DNA of 36,673 nt from Pseudomonas sp. REP124 (GTDB lineage: Bacteria; Pseudomonadota; Gammaproteobacteria; Pseudomonadales; Pseudomonadaceae), in NCBI RefSeq assembly GCF_020164475.1, contig NZ_JAIQWX010000055.1, positions 1 to 36,673 of the forward strand, written 5' to 3'. The notes beneath the pieces are model-generated. The model was not told where the DNA came from. It saw only the letters and a list, made by a program, of their open reading frames with translations, and ran no database searches. Below, piece after piece: positions 25,099 to 32,667 of the stretch (positions are counted from its first letter, which is position 1; each line of letters begins with the position of its first letter). The position numbers were made by a program, and so were the translations under genes.

Positions 25099-27330
25099 AT
25101 GCGCACAGGGATGGTGGCGTTGGCGCTGGGTCTTCTGGCCCTGCGTTTTTTACCGGCATTGCCGCCGGTCGGGTTGTGGTTGTTGTTGCCGTTCGTGGGT
25201 TTGATGTTGCTGCCGTTCCGGACGTACCCCGTGGCATTTTTTCTCTTCGGCTTGAGCTGGGCCGGCGCCCAGGCGCAGTGGGCACTGGATGACCGCTTGC
25301 CAGCGAACCTGGATGGCGAGACGCGCTGGATCGAAGGGCGGGTCGTGGGCTTGCCTCAGCATGGCGAGGCCGTAGTGCGTTTCGAATTGGCCGATGCCAG
25401 ATCGCGACACGGCAGCGTGCCGAAGCTCATGCGTCTGGCCTGGTACGGCGGACCAACGGTCAACAGCGGCGAACGCTGGCGACTGGCGGTAAAGCTGAAA
25501 CGGCCCGGCGGACTGCTCAACCCCCATGCCTTCGATTACGACGCCTGGTTGCTGGCGCAACGCATCGGTGCGACCGGCACGGTCAAGGATGGCGAGCGCC
25601 TGAGCGAGGCGCGATGGGCCTGGCGAGACGGCATTCGCCAGAAGTTGTTGCAAGTCGACGCGCAAGGTCGAACCGGCGTTCTGGTGGCGCTGGTGCTCGG
25701 GGACGGCGCGGGGCTCAGTCGCGAGGACTGGCAGGTGTTGCAGGACACCGGCACCGTGCACTTGTTGGTGATTTCCGGACAGCACATCGGGCTGCTGGCG
25801 GGGCTGGTGTACCTGCTGGTCGCCGGGCTTGCCCGTTACGGTCAGTGGCCGGCCCGATTGCCGTGGCTGCCCTGGGCCTGCGGCTTGGCCTTCGCGGCGG
25901 GGCTCGGTTACGGGCTGCTGGCAGGTTTCGAGGTTCCGGTGCGCCGCGCCTGCCTGATGCTCGGCCTTGTTCTGTTGTGGCGCTTGCGCTTTCGCCACCT
26001 TGGCGCCTGGTGGCCGCTGCTGCTGGCGCTCAATGGCGTGTTGCTGATGGAACCGCTGGCCAGCCTGCAACCGGGATTCTGGTTGTCCTTCGGCGCGGTG
26101 TCGGTACTGATCTTTACCTTCAGCGGTCGCCTGGGGCCGTGGCGCTGGTGGCAAACCTGGACCCGTGCCCAATGGCTGATCGCAATCGGCCTCGGTCCGT
26201 TACTGCTGATACTCGGCTTGCCGATCAGCCTCAGTGGGCCTTTGGTCAATCTGCTGGCGGTGCCCTGGATCAGCATGCTGGTGCTGCCACCGGCCTTGCT
26301 TGGAACCCTGTTGCTGCCCGTTCCTTATGTGGGGGAGGGGTTGCTGTGGCTGGCCGGAGGGCTGATCGACTGGCTTTTCAAAGGCCTGGGGATAATGGCC
26401 GGGAAAATTCCCGCCTGGATACCGGTGGCAATGCCCTGGTGGTCATGGGCCCTGGGCGCATTCGGTGCGCTGCTGCTTCTATTACCGCGCGGTGTGCCGA
26501 TGCGGCCGCTGGGTTGGCCGTTGTTGCTGTTGCTGGTTTTTCCGCCTCGACCCACGCTGCCGGAAGGCGTGGCCGAGATCTGGCAACTGGATGTCGGCCA
26601 GGGCCTGGCCATTCTGGTTCGGACCCGAAATCACGCGCTGTTGTATGACGCGGGGCCGCGTTTCGGCGATAGCGATCTGGGCGAGCGTGTCGTGGTGCCG
26701 GCCTTGCGTAAATTGGGGGTAGAAGCCCTCGACCTGATGTTGATCAGCCACGCCCATGTCGATCATTCCGGCGGGGCACAGGCAGTGACCAGGGCAATAA
26801 CGGTGCAACAGGTCATCGGCGGCGAACCCGAAGAGCTGCCCGCCGAGTTGCAAGCAGGAGAATGCGAGAGCGGCCGGCAATGGACTTGGGATGGCGTGAG
26901 CTTCGAACTTTGGCGTTGGGCCGATGCCCAGGAAAGTAATCCAAAGTCCTGCGTTCTGCAGATCGATGCCGGCGGCGAACGCTTGCTGCTGACCGGGGAT
27001 ATCGACGCCAGCGCCGAGCGCGCGCTGCTCGACGGCCCGCTGGCGGTGAAGACCGACTGGCTGCAGTCGCCACACCATGGCAGTCGCAGTTCCTCCACCA
27101 CGGCCTTGCTCAGCACCCTGCAACCCAGGGCCGTGCTGATCTCCCGTAGCAGGGGCAATTCCTTCGGCCATCCTCATCCAACGGTGCTGGCACGTTATCG
27201 ACAACGCGCCATGGCCATCTACGACAGCGCGGAGCAGGGCGCCATTCATCTGCAACTGGGTCTCTTCGAACCACCGGGGACGATGCGTCTGGAACGGCGT
27301 TTCTGGCGCGATCCACCGCCGAAACATTAA
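25099..27330 (+). CDS. comEC: DNA internalisation channel protein ComEC/Rec2
   Basis: A 743-residue polytopic membrane protein with the three ComEC parts: an N-terminal DUF4131/OB-like region (to about 170), the competence membrane domain with HLLVISGQHIGL (221-232) and many helices, and a C-terminal metallo-beta-lactamase-like domain starting near LDVGQG (about 497). That domain keeps the metal motif HAHVDH (551-556) and later HHGS and GHPHP segments. In competent bacteria it carries single-stranded DNA across the inner membrane. No other competence gene lies in the window. ATG 25099 is preceded by CTAGGA. A 16-nt-loop dyad lies between it and exbB. Confidence 0.93.
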   Translation: MRTGMVALALGLLALRFLPALPPVGLWLLLPFVGLMLLPFRTYPVAFFLFGLSWAGAQAQWALDDRLPANLDGETRWIEGRVVGLPQHGEAVVRFELADARSRHGSVPKLMRLAWYGGPTVNSGERWRLAVKLKRPGGLLNPHAFDYDAWLLAQRIGATGTVKDGERLSEARWAWRDGIRQKLLQVDAQGRTGVLVALVLGDGAGLSREDWQVLQDTGTVHLLVISGQHIGLLAGLVYLLVAGLARYGQWPARLPWLPWACGLAFAAGLGYGLLAGFEVPVRRACLMLGLVLLWRLRFRHLGAWWPLLLALNGVLLMEPLASLQPGFWLSFGAVSVLIFTFSGRLGPWRWWQTWTRAQWLIAIGLGPLLLILGLPISLSGPLVNLLAVPWISMLVLPPALLGTLLLPVPYVGEGLLWLAGGLIDWLFKGLGIMAGKIPAWIPVAMPWWSWALGAFGALLLLLPRGVPMRPLGWPLLLLLVFPPRPTLPEGVAEIWQLDVGQGLAILVRTRNHALLYDAGPRFGDSDLGERVVVPALRKLGVEALDLMLISHAHVDHSGGAQAVTRAITVQQVIGGEPEELPAELQAGECESGRQWTWDGVSFELWRWADAQESNPKSCVLQIDAGGERLLLTGDIDASAERALLDGPLAVKTDWLQSPHHGSRSSSTTALLSTLQPRAVLISRSRGNSFGHPHPTVLARYRQRAMAIYDSAEQGAIHLQLGLFEPPGTMRLERRFWRDPPPKH

Positions 27331-27346
27331 TAACCGCCAGCTATTA

Positions 27347-27376
27347 AAGACCGACCGGATGCGACATCACGGTCTT
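27347..27376. promoter_or_regulatory. Dyad between comEC and exbB
   Basis: AAGACCG (27347-27353) is complementary to CGGTCTT (27370-27376) with 16 nt between. No T-run follows, so it is not a standard terminator. It lies just upstream of a TATGTT -10-like sequence (27393-27398) for the exbB operon, and may be an operator. Confidence 0.3.
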
Positions 27377-27431
27377 CGGTGCGCCGACCCCCTATGTTAG
27401 AGTGGCGCACTTTTTCGAGGGGACTGTCACT

Positions 27432-28067
27432 GTGTGGGAATTGGTCAAATCCGGCGGCTGGATGATGCTGCCGATCATCCTGAGTTCCATCGCGGCCATG
27501 GCCATCGTCGCCGAGCGCCTCTGGACTCTGCGATCCAGCCGCGTGACCCCGGAGCACCTGCTCGGGCAGGTCTGGGTATGGATCAAGGACAAACAGCTCA
27601 ATAAGGAAAAACTCAAGGAATTGCGCGCCAACTCGCCGCTGGGCGAGATCCTCGCCGCAGGCCTGGCCAACTCCAAGCATGGTCGCGAGATCATGAAAGA
27701 GTGCATCGAAGAGGCCGCCGCCCGGGTCATTCACGATCTGGAGCGCTATATCAACGCCCTCGGTACCATCGCCGCCATGGCGCCATTGCTGGGTTTGCTG
27801 GGTACGGTGCTGGGCATGATCGACATTTTCAGCGCGTTCATGGGCACCGGCATGACCACCAACGCCGCGGTGCTGGCCGGCGGTATCTCCAAGGCGCTGA
27901 TCACCACGGCCGCGGGTCTGATGGTCGGTATTCCGTCGGTGTTCTTCCACCGTTTCCTGCAACGCCGCATCGATGAGTTGGTGGTGGGCATGGAGCAGGA
28001 AGCGATCAAGCTGGTCGAAGTCGTCCAGGGCGACCGTGATGTGGACCTGGCGGGAGTCAAAGCGTGA
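27432..28067 (+). CDS. exbB: ExbB/TolQ-family proton channel protein
   Basis: A 211-residue inner-membrane protein with three transmembrane segments and the MotA/TolQ/ExbB core (AAMAPLLGLLGTVLGMIDIF, then GISKALITTAAGLMVGIPS). With ExbD it forms a proton-driven motor that energises an outer-membrane process through a TonB-like partner; no tonB is in this window. A GTG start at 27432 is chosen because GAGGGGA (27416-27422) is 9 nt upstream and VWELVKSGGWMM is the usual pseudomonad start. A GTG at 27402 precedes that ribosome site. It is the first gene of a tight operon with exbD and lpxK, so the motor probably serves the envelope. PA2983 (tolQ2-like) appears to be the equivalent. Confidence 0.93.
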   Translation: MWELVKSGGWMMLPIILSSIAAMAIVAERLWTLRSSRVTPEHLLGQVWVWIKDKQLNKEKLKELRANSPLGEILAAGLANSKHGREIMKECIEEAAARVIHDLERYINALGTIAAMAPLLGLLGTVLGMIDIFSAFMGTGMTTNAAVLAGGISKALITTAAGLMVGIPSVFFHRFLQRRIDELVVGMEQEAIKLVEVVQGDRDVDLAGVKA

Positions 28068-28492
28068 AATTCCGTCGCAAGCAGCGGGAGAACGTGGACA
28101 TCAACCTCGCGTCGCTGATCGACGTGGTGTTTATCCTGCTGCTGTTCTTCGTGGTGACCACCACCTTTACCCGCGAAACCCAATTGCGCGTGGACTTGCC
28201 CGAAGCCGTCAGCGGTTCACCAGCGGATGATCAGTCCAAACAGCTGGATATCGCCATCAGCGCCGATGGCGTGTTCTCGGTGAACAACCAGATCCTGCCG
28301 AAAAGCGACCTGGCCAGCCTGATGGAAGCGCTGCAGAAAGAATCCAACGGCGACACCAATCGGCCGCTGTCCATCAGCGCCGACGGCAAATCCCAGCATC
28401 AGTCGGTGATCACTGCCATGGACGCCGCCGGCAAGCTGGGCTTCAGCCACTTGCGCATGACCACAGTCGAGGCGGCGCCTACCGCGCCATGA
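28064..28492 (+). CDS. exbD: ExbD/TolR-family protein
   Basis: A 142-residue protein with a short cytoplasmic N-terminus, one membrane helix (about 15-33) and a periplasmic domain. The helix carries the conserved aspartate D20 ([12 protein letters not shown]) that takes part in proton transfer in ExbD/TolR/MotB. It starts with GTG overlapping the exbB stop (GTGA), so the two are translated together. It overlaps lpxK by 4 nt. Confidence 0.93.
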   Translation: MKFRRKQRENVDINLASLIDVVFILLLFFVVTTTFTRETQLRVDLPEAVSGSPADDQSKQLDIAISADGVFSVNNQILPKSDLASLMEALQKESNGDTNRPLSISADGKSQHQSVITAMDAAGKLGFSHLRMTTVEAAPTAP

Positions 28493-29502
28493 GGGCCATG
28501 TCCGATCGTCTGCTCGCCGCGTGGTACCAGGGGCATCCGGCCCTCAAGCTGTTGCAGCCGCTGGAGTGGCTGTACCGGCGCGTGGTCAACAACAAGCGCA
28601 AACGCTTCCTGGCGGGCGAGGGTGACATCTATCAGCCGCCCGTGCCGTTGATCGTGGTCGGCAACATCACGGTCGGCGGCACCGGCAAGACGCCGCTGAT
28701 TCTCTGGATGATCGAGCATTGTCAGCGCAGCGGTTTGCGGGTTGGCGTGGTCAGCCGTGGCTATGGCGCCAAGCCGCCGCAATTGCCGTGGCGGGTCGAG
28801 GCTGATCAGACCGCAGACGTGGCGGGTGACGAGCCACTGTTGATTGTCCAGCGCACCGGCGTGCCGCTGATGATCGATCCGGATCGCAGCAGCGCAGTCA
28901 AGGCATTACTCGCGAGCGAACCGCTGGACCTGATCCTTTCCGATGACGGCATGCAGCACTACCGCTTGGCTCGCGATCTGGAACTGGTGCTGATCGACGC
29001 CGCCCGCGGCCTGGGCAACAAGCGTTGCCTGCCTGCCGGCCCTTTGCGCGAGCCGGTCGAACGCCTGCAAAGCGTCGACGCGGTGCTCTACAACGGCGCC
29101 ACGGCCGATCGCGATGGCGGTTTTGCCTTCCACTTGCAACCCAGCGCATTGATCAATCTGCGCAGCGGTGAGCGCCATCCTCTTGATCACTTTGCCCCGG
29201 GCCAGGCGCTGCATGCGGTGGCCGGCATCGGCAATCCGCAGCGTTTCTTCAATACCCTTGAAACGCTACACTGGCAGCCTGTTCCACATGCCTTTGCCGA
29301 CCACGCCGAATACAGCGTGCAGGCCTTGAATTTCACCCCGTCATTGCCGTTGGTGATGACCGAAAAGGACGCGGTGAAGTGCCGTGCCTTCGCCGCCGCC
29401 GATTGGTGGTACCTGGCGGTCGATGCTGTGCCGTCGCCGGCTTTCGTGGCCTGGTTCGATACTCAGCTGATGCGCCTGTTGCCGGCTCGTCTGTTGCCTT
29501 AA
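28489..29502 (+). CDS. lpxK: Tetraacyldisaccharide 4'-kinase
   Basis: A 337-residue kinase that phosphorylates the 4' position of the lipid A disaccharide on the cytoplasmic face of the inner membrane, a late step of lipid A synthesis. The P-loop TVGGTGKT is at 61-68 and the catalytic segment SDDGMQHY lies near residue 147. The N-terminal amphipathic region suits membrane binding. ATG 28489 overlaps the exbD stop (ATGA); an ATG three codons later (28498) is a possible alternative. It is followed after 24 nt by the Trm112-like gene. Identification is secure. Confidence 0.96.
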   Translation: MRAMSDRLLAAWYQGHPALKLLQPLEWLYRRVVNNKRKRFLAGEGDIYQPPVPLIVVGNITVGGTGKTPLILWMIEHCQRSGLRVGVVSRGYGAKPPQLPWRVEADQTADVAGDEPLLIVQRTGVPLMIDPDRSSAVKALLASEPLDLILSDDGMQHYRLARDLELVLIDAARGLGNKRCLPAGPLREPVERLQSVDAVLYNGATADRDGGFAFHLQPSALINLRSGERHPLDHFAPGQALHAVAGIGNPQRFFNTLETLHWQPVPHAFADHAEYSVQALNFTPSLPLVMTEKDAVKCRAFAAADWWYLAVDAVPSPAFVAWFDTQLMRLLPARLLP

Positions 29503-29526
29503 TCCGTTTTTATCCAGGGAATGCTC

Positions 29527-29712
29527 ATGGACACCAAACTGCTCGATATCCTCGCTTGCCCGGTCTGCAAAGGCCCGCTCAAACTCAGCGCCGACAAGAC
29601 CGAGCTGATCAGCAAGGGCGCAGGTCTTGCCTACCCGATTCGCGACGGCATTCCGGTCATGCTCGAAACCGAAGCCCGCACCCTCACCACCGATGAGCGC
29701 CTGGATAAATGA
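29527..29712 (+). CDS. Trm112/YcaR-family small protein
   Basis: A 61-residue protein, [11 protein letters not shown] then [11 protein letters not shown], the pattern of the bacterial Trm112-like (YcaR, UPF0434) family. Only one C-x-x-C pair (CPVC) is present. Eukaryotic Trm112 activates methyltransferases; the bacterial partner is not established. ATG 29527 is chosen because CAGGGA lies 6 nt upstream and [12 protein letters not shown] is the usual start, over the ATG two codons earlier. It overlaps kdsB by 4 nt. Its fixed place between lpxK and kdsB in pseudomonads and enterobacteria suggests a link with envelope synthesis, which is inference. Confidence 0.93.
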   Translation: MDTKLLDILACPVCKGPLKLSADKTELISKGAGLAYPIRDGIPVMLETEARTLTTDERLDK

Positions 29713-30473
29713 CCACAGCCTTTACCGTCGTCATTCCATCGCGTTTCGCTTCCACCCGTCTGCCCGGTAAACCGCTGCTGCCGATTGCCGGCAAGCCGAT
29801 GATCCAGCACGTCTGGGAACAGGCGAAAAAAAGCAGCGCCCAGCGCGTGGTGGTGGCCACCGATGATGCGCGCATCGTCGAAGCCTGCCAGGGGTTTGGC
29901 GCCGAAGTGGTGCTGACCCGCGAAGATCACAACTCCGGTACCGATCGCCTGGCTGAAGTCGCGACGAAACTGGGCCTGGCCCCGGACGCCATCGTGGTCA
30001 ATGTCCAGGGTGACGAGCCGATGATCCCGCCGAGCGTGATCGATCAGGTCGCCGCCAACCTGGCCGCCCACACCGAAGCGCGCATGGCCACCCTGGGTGA
30101 GCCGATCGAAGACGTTGAAAGCCTGTTCAATCCCAATGTGGTCAAGGTCGTCAGCGACCTCAACGGCCTGGCCCTGACCTTCAGCCGTGCCACGCTGCCC
30201 TGGGCACGGGATGCCTTTGTGCAGAGCCGCGAGCACTTGCCCGAAGGCGTGCCGTATCGCCGCCACATCGGTATTTACGCCTATCGCGCCGGTTTCCTGC
30301 ATGACTTCGTCAGCTGGGGCCCGTGCTGGCTGGAAAACACCGAATGCCTGGAGCAGTTGCGGGCCCTGTGGCACGGCGTACGTATTCACGTCGCCGATGC
30401 GCTGATCGCGCCACCGGCCGGTGTCGACACCTTTGATGACCTTGAGCGCGTTCGTCGCCTGCTGGAGGCCTGA
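29709..30473 (+). CDS. kdsB: CMP-Kdo synthetase
   Basis: A 254-residue nucleotidyltransferase that joins CMP to Kdo for the LPS inner core. The N-terminal nucleotide-binding signature [15 protein letters not shown], the VVNVQGDEP metal-binding segment and the [11 protein letters not shown] region are all diagnostic. It overlaps the Trm112-like stop as ATGA and its own stop overlaps the phosphatase start by one base. It is cytoplasmic and Mg-dependent (family knowledge). Confidence 0.97.
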   Translation: MTTAFTVVIPSRFASTRLPGKPLLPIAGKPMIQHVWEQAKKSSAQRVVVATDDARIVEACQGFGAEVVLTREDHNSGTDRLAEVATKLGLAPDAIVVNVQGDEPMIPPSVIDQVAANLAAHTEARMATLGEPIEDVESLFNPNVVKVVSDLNGLALTFSRATLPWARDAFVQSREHLPEGVPYRRHIGIYAYRAGFLHDFVSWGPCWLENTECLEQLRALWHGVRIHVADALIAPPAGVDTFDDLERVRRLLEA

Positions 30474-30937
30474 TGCGGGTTCTGTTTGTCTGCCTGGGCA
30501 ACATCTGCCGCTCTCCCACCGCCGAAGGCGTGCTGCGGCACAAACTGCGTGAGGCAGGGCTGGCCGATCAGGTCGAAGTCGCCTCCGCCGGTACCGGTGA
30601 CTGGCACGTCGGCAAGGCGCCGGACAAGCGCAGTCAGGCCGCGGCGAAGCTTCGCGGTTACGACCTTTCGGCGCAACGTGCCCAGCAAGTCACTCGCGCC
30701 GATTTCGCCACCTACGATCTGATCCTGGCGATGGACAACAGCAACCTGCGCAACCTCAAGGCCTTGCAACCGGCCAAGGGCAAGGCCGAGCTGGACCTGT
30801 TCCTGCGTCGTTATCAGTCCGAGCTCGATGAAGTGCCGGACCCGTATTACGACGGCGACCAGGGTTTCGAGCAGGTGCTGGACCTGATCGAACGCGCCAC
30901 CGATTTGCTGGTGAGTGAACTGAAGGGAAGGTTATGA
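30473..30937 (+). CDS. Low-molecular-weight protein tyrosine phosphatase
   Basis: A 154-residue phosphatase with the P-loop CLGNICRS (C7 nucleophile, R13) and the general acid loop DPYY (D123). The family removes phosphate from tyrosine in proteins, often with a partner BY-kinase in exopolysaccharide control. No such kinase is nearby. Here it is locked into an envelope operon between kdsB (1-nt overlap) and murB (4-nt overlap). Its substrate may be an envelope enzyme, which is only inferred from context. Confidence 0.94.
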   Translation: MRVLFVCLGNICRSPTAEGVLRHKLREAGLADQVEVASAGTGDWHVGKAPDKRSQAAAKLRGYDLSAQRAQQVTRADFATYDLILAMDNSNLRNLKALQPAKGKAELDLFLRRYQSELDEVPDPYYDGDQGFEQVLDLIERATDLLVSELKGRL

Positions 30938-31953
30938 GTTTGCAGGTGCGTTCACAGGTGTCGCTCAAGCCGTACAACAGCTTCGGCGTGGACGTTAAGG
31001 CCCGCCTGTTCGCCGAAGCCCACAGCGATGCCGATGTGCGCGAAGCCCTGACTTACGCACAATCCCATGACGTGCCGTTGCTGGTGATTGGCGGCGGCAG
31101 CAACTTGCTGCTGACCGCCGATATCCAGGCGCTGGTGCTGCGCATGGCCAGCCGCGGGATTCGTGTGCTGAGCGACGACGGCAGCAAAGTGGTGATCGAG
31201 GCGGAGGCGGGCGAGCCGTGGCATCCGTTCGTGCAACACACGCTGATGCAAGGCTTGTCCGGCCTTGAAAACCTCAGCCTGATCCCCGGCACTGTCGGCG
31301 CGGCACCGATGCAGAACATCGGCGCCTATGGGGTCGAGATCAAGGACGTGTTCGCAGGCCTCACTGCTCTCGATCGGCAGAGCGGCGAACTGCGCGAGTT
31401 CAACCTGGAAGAATGCAACTTCGCCTACCGTGACAGCCTGTTCAAGCAGGAACCGGGGCGCTGGTTGATTCTGCGGGTACGTTTCACTCTGGATCGCAAA
31501 GCGCACCTGCACCTGGAGTACGGCCCGGTGCGACAGCGCCTGACGGAACAAGGCATCGAGCATCCGACGGCGAGTGACGTCAGCCAGGCCATTTGCAGCA
31601 TTCGCAGCGAGAAACTCCCGGATCCCGCGGTACTCGGCAATGCCGGCAGTTTTTTCAAAAACCCTCTGGTGTCGGCGGTATTGGCTGCAACGCTGAAGGG
31701 CCAATACCCGGATCTGGTGGCCTACGCGCAACCTGACGGGCAGGTGAAACTGGCCGCCGGTTGGCTGATCGAGCGGGCCGGCTGGAAAGGTTTCCGAGAA
31801 GCCGATGCCGGCGTGCACAAGTTGCAGGCGCTGGTGCTGGTCAATTACGGCGGCGCGACCGGGCTGCAATTGCTCGACCTGGCGCAGCGAATTCAGAAAG
31901 ACATTTCAGAACGTTTCCAGGTCGATCTGGAAATGGAGCCGAATCGCTATTGA
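30934..31953 (+). CDS. murB: UDP-N-acetylenolpyruvoylglucosamine reductase
   Basis: A 339-residue FAD enzyme that reduces the enolpyruvyl group with NADPH to give UDP-MurNAc in peptidoglycan synthesis. The FAD-binding VIGGGSNLL segment, the GTVGAAPMQNIGAYG region and the catalytic serine S239 in NAGSFFKNP are visible. The length and layout match the type I (E. coli-like) form. It is the last gene of the exbB operon and is followed by a strong terminator. Confidence 0.97.
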   Translation: MSLQVRSQVSLKPYNSFGVDVKARLFAEAHSDADVREALTYAQSHDVPLLVIGGGSNLLLTADIQALVLRMASRGIRVLSDDGSKVVIEAEAGEPWHPFVQHTLMQGLSGLENLSLIPGTVGAAPMQNIGAYGVEIKDVFAGLTALDRQSGELREFNLEECNFAYRDSLFKQEPGRWLILRVRFTLDRKAHLHLEYGPVRQRLTEQGIEHPTASDVSQAICSIRSEKLPDPAVLGNAGSFFKNPLVSAVLAATLKGQYPDLVAYAQPDGQVKLAAGWLIERAGWKGFREADAGVHKLQALVLVNYGGATGLQLLDLAQRIQKDISERFQVDLEMEPNRY

Positions 31954-31977
31954 AGCTACGCTTTGAAGGTTCAACTC

Positions 31978-32013
31978 AAAGCCCTGCACTGATGATAAGT
32001 GCAGGGCTTTTTT
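31978..32013 (+). terminator. Terminator of the exbB-murB operon
   Basis: AAAGCCCTGCACT (31978-31990) pairs with AGTGCAGGGCTTT (31998-32010) and is followed by more Ts. This is a canonical intrinsic terminator 24 nt after murB. Confidence 0.95.
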
Positions 32014-32024
32014 GTTAATGCTGG

Positions 32025-32153
32025 GTTAACTTAGCGAGCTAACGATGCAATGCTTTGTTTCACAAAAGGCCCGGTGCAGACGCTCCCGTCGGCATAAGAG
32101 AGCCCCATTAGCCTGAGTCGATCTGCGTGATGCCAACCGCCGAACGCCGGCGG
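32025..32153. promoter_or_regulatory. Upstream region of the molybdenum hydroxylase operon with two dyads
   Basis: GTTAACT (32025-32031) and AGCTAAC (32037-32043) form a 7-5-7 inverted repeat with one mismatch, the size of an operator. Nearer the gene, CCGCCG (32137-32142) pairs with CGGCGG (32148-32153), a GC-rich hairpin ending 43 nt before the ATG at 32197 that could fold in the mRNA leader. No clear -35/-10 pair was found. Confidence 0.35.
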
Positions 32154-32196
32154 CAGATTGCTCGACCCCATAAACCCATTCTATGCGGGCGTGCCC

Positions 32197-32667
32197 ATGA
32201 TTACCCTGAAGCTCAATGGTCAAGACCATCAACTCGATGTCACCGAGGACATGCCCCTGTTGTGGGCGATCCGCGACGTGGCCGGTTACAACGGCACTAA
32301 ATTCGGCTGCGGCATGGGTCTGTGCGGTGCCTGCACCATCCATATCGAAGGCGCTCCGGCGCGCAGCTGCATCACACCGATTGGCTCGGTGGTCGGCCAG
32401 AACGTCAGCACCATCGACAACCTCCATGCAGACCCGGTAGGCAAGGTCGTGCAGCAAGCCTGGCTCGACACGGCCGTGGCCCAGTGCGGTTACTGCCAGG
32501 GCGGGCAAATCATGTCCGCCACCGCGCTGCTCAAGACCAATCCGAACCCCAGCGACGAACAGATCGAAGAGGCGATGGTCGGCAACATCTGCCGTTGCGG
32601 TACCTACAACCGCATCAAGACTGCCATCCGCCAGGCATCCACCCACCTGAAGGAGGCCAAGGCATGA
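32197..32667 (+). CDS. [2Fe-2S] subunit of an isoquinoline 1-oxidoreductase-like hydroxylase
   Basis: A 156-residue protein with two iron-sulfur cluster sites: the plant-ferredoxin-type set C38, C43, C46 and C58, and the helical-domain set C97, C100, C132 and C134. This is the small (alpha, IorA-like) subunit of xanthine-dehydrogenase-family hydroxylases and passes electrons from the Mo centre. ATG 32197 (MITLKLNG) is the usual start; a longer TTG-initiated form has no support. It overlaps the large-subunit gene by 4 nt. It lacks its own signal peptide, so export would be piggyback on the Tat-bearing partner. Confidence 0.92.
   Translation: MITLKLNGQDHQLDVTEDMPLLWAIRDVAGYNGTKFGCGMGLCGACTIHIEGAPARSCITPIGSVVGQNVSTIDNLHADPVGKVVQQAWLDTAVAQCGYCQGGQIMSATALLKTNPNPSDEQIEEAMVGNICRCGTYNRIKTAIRQASTHLKEAKA

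Noticed and set aside
32322..32663. N-terminal extension of the Mo large subunit
   Set aside because: It overlaps the small-subunit gene in another frame; the real start at 32664 has AAGGAGG, a Tat signal and an ATGA overlap.
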